From: Alteromonadaceae bacterium
GTDB lineage: Bacteria; Pseudomonadota; Gammaproteobacteria; Pseudomonadales; Oleiphilaceae
DNA: 8,176 nucleotides
NCBI GenBank assembly: GCA_013393545.1
Contig: JABXHG010000024.1
Span: 1 to 8,176 of the forward strand
Direction of reading: 5' to 3'
Shown one piece after another: positions 6,143 to 8,176 of this stretch. The notes under the pieces are model-generated. The model was given only the letters and a program-made list of their open reading frames with translations. It had not been told where the DNA came from and did no database searches. Position numbers and translations under genes: made by a program. Position 1 is the first letter of the stretch. Each line of letters opens with the position of its first letter.

Positions 6143-6283
6143 ATGGATGACTTTGGGCTCTTATACCTCATAAACAAAGTTTCTAGTTTAGCGAGCGAAG
6201 TTTTAAGGTGGTCTTTTAGGAAGGACCTGATGCTAGCGTTAATCTTATTAGCGGCAGTTTGGATTATTGTGCTTATTTTCTAG
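6143..6283 (+). CDS. Small 46-aa single-pass membrane peptide
   Basis: This short frame begins MDDFGLLYLINKVSS, has a basic middle (LRWSFRKD, 21-28) and ends in an unbroken hydrophobic segment from residue 29 to 46 (LMLALILLAAVWIIVLIF) that would span the membrane, with the terminus at the lipid face or just outside. The frame is closed by a TAG directly before the ATG, so the start is fixed unless it is not translated. AGAGG at 6126-6130 is a weak ribosome site, 12 nt away. The layout (short, basic patch, one C-terminal helix) recalls type I toxin peptides, phage holin-like peptides and small regulatory membrane proteins; none can be chosen from sequence alone. Its TAG overlaps the stop of the opposing lipoprotein gene by the palindrome CTAG (6280-6283). 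Confidence 0.5.
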   Translation: MDDFGLLYLINKVSSLASEVLRWSFRKDLMLALILLAAVWIIVLIF

Positions 6284-6858
6284 TTCTTACTTAGGTTAAT
6301 AGACTCAACTATTTCTTCTATAGGATATTTCTGGTCGCCTTTGTAAACTACCTCGTAATAGCTTTCGGAGTGACCCCCGCTAACTATAAGGATTCTTGCA
6401 TCTATCGGCGCTTGAGCCTTGTAATTAAGCCAGTAGATTCGTGTATGATCACGTGTCACTGTTTTAGTCGACGCTACGAATTGCCACCTTATTCGTCTTA
6501 TTTCTTCTATAGGTAATATTTTTTTTACGTAGTCATCAAGTTCATAGCCTGTCCCAAAAAGAAACTCGAACCACGCAGACGCGGCAATTTCGATATTATC
6601 TCCTGGCGTCGCACATGGAAAGTAAGATAATGCGACTACACTGCCATTAACATACTCCAGCGCGATTAAATCTGATGTTTTTGTTATTGAAAAAAGCCCT
6701 TCTTTTGGCAATGCGATGTGAAGGGATTTATAGTTTATATTTATTCGTTTATTTTCTTGGGTTAGCGCACATCCTTGGATCAAAAGTAGGCTGATAGAAG
6801 TCAGCCATACTATGATAACCGGTTTAAATCGATGGTGTTTGTCGTACCACTTGATCAT
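6280..6858 (-). CDS. Hypothetical lipoprotein, 192 aa, encoded against the array
   Basis: The N-terminus is a lipoprotein signal: basic MIKWYDKHHRFK, a hydrophobic core (VIIVWLTSISLLLI, 14-27) and the lipobox IQGC with lipidated C30; Q at -2 is slightly unusual. Ala at +2 predicts outer-membrane sorting in a gammaproteobacterium. The mature part (about 163 aa) has alternating beta-like segments (LIALEYVNGSVVALSYF, IRWQFVASTKTV, TRIYWLNYKA, YYEVVYKGD) and no motif I can name. The ATG at 6858 is preferred over an upstream TTG at 6888 because the signal peptide is then of normal length. This ATG overlaps the TGA of an upstream minus frame as ATGA, and AGGA lies about 12 nt before it. It runs opposite to the other genes of cassette 1, so Pc cannot express it and it needs its own promoter, not clearly seen. 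AT-rich, like the rest of the cassette. Confidence 0.8.
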   Translation of the reverse strand: MIKWYDKHHRFKPVIIVWLTSISLLLIQGCALTQENKRININYKSLHIALPKEGLFSITKTSDLIALEYVNGSVVALSYFPCATPGDNIEIAASAWFEFLFGTGYELDDYVKKILPIEEIRRIRWQFVASTKTVTRDHTRIYWLNYKAQAPIDARILIVSGGHSESYYEVVYKGDQKYPIEEIVESINLSKN

Positions 6859-7037
6859 AGCTTGAGAATCCTGTTGTCCATAAACCAAGTCACTATTGTG
6901 TGGAGTATCTGGTCGACATTTATTGTTAGCTTTTTATCGCGTTTGTCAACGAAAATGTCCGCTTTTTCATGGTGCGAGCGGCATGGCTTGGGTAGGTCGT
7001 TGGCAGCATCGACGATCGGTTGACACCTGTTGCCTTT
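6859..7037. other. 3' part of cassette 1 before attC
   Basis: The only notable content is a minus-strand frame ending at 6855 in a coding-like tail (DKRDKKLTINVDQILH, TIVTWFMDNRILKL) that overlaps the lipoprotein start as ATGA. It has no start codon before it reaches the attC, so it is not called as a gene. A lone GTTAGCT at 6925-6931 matches an integrase core but has no paired box. Confidence 0.5.
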
Positions 7038-7140
7038 GCCCAACAAGGCGCTGCAGCCGACCGCCCAAAGCACTGTCGTGCTTTGGGTTCCCTCCGTGCG
7101 CTTCGCGCACTCCGGCGGCGGCTGAGCTTTGGCGTTAGCT
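7038..7140 (+). repeat. attC: attC site of cassette 1 (103 bp)
   Basis: The site runs from R'' GCCCAAC (7038-7044) to R' GTTAGCT (7134-7140). Next to them the L'' arm GCTGCAGCCGACCGCC pairs with the complement of the L' arm, GCTCAGCCGCCGCC, leaving two unpaired bases in the upper arm, as expected for the extrahelical bases that set strand choice by IntI. The interior has two further perfect hairpins: 10 bp at 7064-7087 with loop TGTC, and 6 bp at 7096-7110 with loop TTC. Confidence 0.93.
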
Positions 7141-7144
7141 GGTA

Positions 7145-7250
7145 GTGCTTCGTACCTTTTTGGTGGCTGGGTGCCAATGGCCTTGGCCGAAGGTGAGTAG
7201 CAAAACTGGTAGTGCGGCGATGTTGCCAAGGCCCGCAAATGTGGTGTGTT
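7145..7250 (+). repeat. Conserved cassette leader, copy 1
   Basis: The first 20 bases (7145-7164) are identical to 8031-8050, and looser similarity (ATGGCC, GGAAG or CGAAGG, AAAAC, CCAAG, CCCGCAA blocks in the same order) continues for about 100 bp. Both copies sit at the very start of a cassette, just after the recombination core. Role unknown; promoter, RNA or shared ancestry are possible. Confidence 0.7.
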
Positions 7251-7380
7251 GCTGGTAGCTCAATCGGTCAGCGGTATTGGTAGTAACTTGAGTGTTCAGG
7301 TCGTGGGGCTGTCCGTCGAAAGCTGGTTCCTTGCTTACCTGCTAATCTGACGTTCAGGTTCATTCGCCGCATCACTAGCG

Positions 7381-7482
7381 GTGATTTTAATTACGCGGCA
7401 TCGGCGGTTTTTGGTGCAAGGGCCGCAGTGTGGGCCACGGTGTTGGGTGCTAGGGATCAGCTTTAACGATGCCCCCAGCTAA
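7381..7482 (+). CDS. Possible 33-aa peptide or 3' gene remnant in cassette 2
   Basis: A frame from GTG 7381 to TAA 7480-7482 encodes 33 residues beginning VILITRHRRFLVQ and ending GISFNDAPS. Its stop lies inside the R'' box AGCTAAC, a habit of genuine cassette genes and shared with the gene of cassette 3. The frame stays open upstream to 7351, next to a TGA, and has no ribosome site. It may be the tail of a decayed gene. Coding status is very uncertain. Confidence 0.2.
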   Translation: MILITRHRRFLVQGPQCGPRCWVLGISFNDAPS

Positions 7483-7563
7483 CCAACCGCTTAAGTACGT
7501 TCCCGGCCCAAGGGCCGTCCACCGGATACCCTTGTCAGGGCACCGCTTAGCTTGGCGTTAAAT
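7477..7563 (+). repeat. attC: attC site of cassette 2 (87 bp)
   Basis: R'' AGCTAAC (7477-7483) and R' GTTAAAT (7557-7563) bound the site. The inner arms pair imperfectly: CCGCTTAAG near 7487-7495 against the complement of CCGCTTAGC near 7543-7551, with unpaired bases. GGCCC/GGGCC within 7505-7516 gives a terminal hairpin. The arms are weaker than in the other two sites, but the boxes are exact. Confidence 0.85.
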
Positions 7564-8027
7564 TTCAATGAGAGAGGGATCTGCGTTGTCTAACAGGATG
7601 TTGTTTAGATTGTTTGCCCTTCCAAGTTTTTTGCTCGTTCTTGCATTCGTCGGGCTTCACTTTTTCGGCGACTTTGTGCCTGATCAGTTCTCTGGCAGTG
7701 CTGTTCTTAAAGGCTTGGCTGATGGCTCTCGCGCTGCGGCACCCTGGGTTGGCGCAGCTCTTTTGCTAGCCTCAGTGGTTTTGTTCATAGTGAGCTTTTA
7801 TCGGTTGTGGCGTTGGAGCCAAGGTAACTCAGATTGCTGTTTCACCTGTGGTGGCATTGTTGATCAAAAACATGGTCGTTATGGGCCGTACAAGCACTGC
7901 TTGGCATGCGGGAAAAATGAAAAAATTTAACAAGGCGCAGCAGTTCGCGGCCGGTGGCCGCCGGACGCCCTTTCCGTGGCTCCTTCGTCGCCCCTCCCAG
8001 GTCTCCGCCGTGCTTCTGCCTTAGCTG
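7558..8027 (+). mobile_element. Gene cassette 3 (470 bp), one gene
   Basis: The cassette opens TTAAAT and its R'' ATTTAAC (7925-7931) is the exact complement. It contains one 120-aa gene that starts 10 bp inside and stops within R''. This compact layout, with almost no 5' leader, is typical of integron cassettes. Confidence 0.9.
7568..7930 (+). CDS. Two-helix membrane protein with C-terminal zinc ribbon
   Basis: The 120-aa product has two predicted membrane helices, at about residues 12-33 (LFRLFALPSFLLVLAFVGLHFF) and 58-80 (APWVGAALLLASVVLFIVSFYRL). It ends in a zinc-ribbon-like tail: C91-x2-C94 and C111-x2-C114, separated by 16 residues, with GGIVDQKHGRYGPY between. The GRYGPY turn between CxxC pairs recalls the zinc ribbons of topoisomerase C-termini. 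The four Cys probably bind zinc on the cytoplasmic face, since both termini would lie on the same side. The function is not known to me. The ATG at 7568 has no ribosome site; TTG 7586, preceded by GAGAGGGA at good spacing, or ATG 7598 may be the true start, trimming 6 or 10 residues without loss of a helix. The TAA is inside the R'' box. No own promoter is evident, so it may rely on Pc or read-through. Confidence 0.78.
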   Translation: MREGSALSNRMLFRLFALPSFLLVLAFVGLHFFGDFVPDQFSGSAVLKGLADGSRAAAPWVGAALLLASVVLFIVSFYRLWRWSQGNSDCCFTCGGIVDQKHGRYGPYKHCLACGKNEKI

Positions 8028-8033
8028 TTCGTG
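7925..8033 (+). repeat. attC: attC site of cassette 3 (109 bp)
   Basis: R'' ATTTAAC (7925-7931) starts the site. The L'' arm AAGGCGCAGCAG pairs with the complement of L' (GCTTCTGCCTT), with unpaired bases. R' is GTTCGTG (8027-8033); it keeps the GTT but departs from the GTTRRRY consensus. GCGGCC/GGCCGC with loop GGT (7947-7961) forms an interior hairpin. Confidence 0.82.
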
Positions 8034-8176
8034 CTTCGTACCTTTTTGGTTGTCGGGTGGTTATGGCCCTCGGCGGAAGTTGGCCGTAAAACCGGCCAAA
8101 TTTCATCCTACCCAAGCCCCGCAATATTGTTGTCTGTCCTGCCGTCTCGTGCGGGCGGGAGGGTTGGTTTTACTTG
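8028..8176 (+). mobile_element. Gene cassette 4, start only
   Basis: The cassette begins TTCGTG after the preceding attC core and runs off the right edge. The 149 bp in view have no ribosome site or open gene. If the reading is right, its own R'' beyond the window should be CACGAAC. Confidence 0.7.
8031..8135 (+). repeat. Conserved cassette leader, copy 2
   Basis: This is the partner of 7145-7250: 20 identical bases (8031-8050) and then a looser match. Copy 2 sits 4 bp nearer its cassette start than copy 1 does. Confidence 0.7.

Larger units (their letters stand above)
5526..7134 (+). mobile_element. Gene cassette 1 (about 1.6 kb, three genes)
   Basis: The cassette is bounded by TTGGGC after the attI core and by the G of the R' box GTTAGCT at 7134; its R'' GCCCAAC pairs exactly with its first bases. 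It holds a 118-aa gene and a 46-aa peptide on the plus strand and a lipoprotein gene on the minus strand. At 1,609 bp it is longer than the one-gene cassettes typical of integrons. It has its own promoter candidate, so its genes may not depend on Pc. Confidence 0.88.
7135..7557 (+). mobile_element. Gene cassette 2 (423 bp), no clear gene
   Basis: The cassette starts TTAGCT and its R'' AGCTAAC (7477-7483) is the exact complement. Over its 423 bp I find no full-length coding frame with a ribosome site on either strand. Its first ~110 bp resemble the start of cassette 4. A nested stem, GCCGC (7366-7370) with GCGGC (7395-7399) around ATCAC/GTGAT (7371-7385), hints at a structured transcript. It may be a non-coding cassette or one whose gene has decayed. 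Confidence 0.85.

Noticed and set aside
6925..6931. GTTAGCT as an extra recombination core in cassette 1
   Set aside because: No matching AGCTAAC or folded arm lies at the proper distance; it is probably chance.
6855..7238. 127-aa minus-strand frame across the cassette 1/2 junction
   Set aside because: It reads through the attC site and the conserved leader. Such frames are common artefacts of structured attC DNA. Only its last part looks coding, and that is reported separately.
7927..8124. 65-aa minus-strand frame at the cassette 3/4 junction
   Set aside because: It is the translated attC and cassette 4 leader; its likeness to the other junction frame reflects DNA repeats, not a protein.

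Overview
The window reads as chromosomal DNA of a GC-rich proteobacterium, most likely a marine gammaproteobacterium. A Marinobacter-like host is my best guess from protein style, not a tested assignment. It joins two SOS-linked loci. Positions 1-3664 hold, on the minus strand, the imuA-imuB-dnaE2 mutagenesis operon, with dnaE2 running off the left edge. Positions 3787-4134 hold a plus-strand pterin carbinolamine dehydratase gene (phhB). Positions 4193-5185 hold a complete integron integrase gene (intI) on the minus strand, followed by an attI region and a gene cassette array that runs to the right edge.

Both the imu operon and intI have a perfect CTGT-N8-ACAG LexA operator just before their start codons, and the two operators are almost the same sequence. 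DNA damage should therefore induce translesion mutagenesis and cassette recombination together from this one locus.

The array can be parsed exactly because the first bases of each cassette are the reverse complement of the R'' box at its end. Cassette 1 (5526-7134, R'' GCCCAAC) is unusually long at about 1.6 kb. It carries a 118-aa plus-strand gene, a 46-aa plus-strand membrane peptide and a minus-strand lipoprotein gene whose stop overlaps the peptide's stop. Cassette 2 (7135-7557, R'' AGCTAAC) has no convincing full-length gene. Cassette 3 (7558-8027, R'' ATTTAAC) encodes a 120-aa two-helix membrane protein with a C-terminal zinc ribbon. Cassette 4 starts at 8028, is cut by the window edge, and opens with sequence related to the start of cassette 2. 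The genes of cassette 1 are visibly more AT-rich than the imu operon, as expected for captured genes.

The first ~110 bases are a purine-rich, low-complexity stretch in which the DnaE2 match collapses; this looks like a poor-quality sequence end. No tRNA, rRNA, CRISPR array or insertion sequence was seen.
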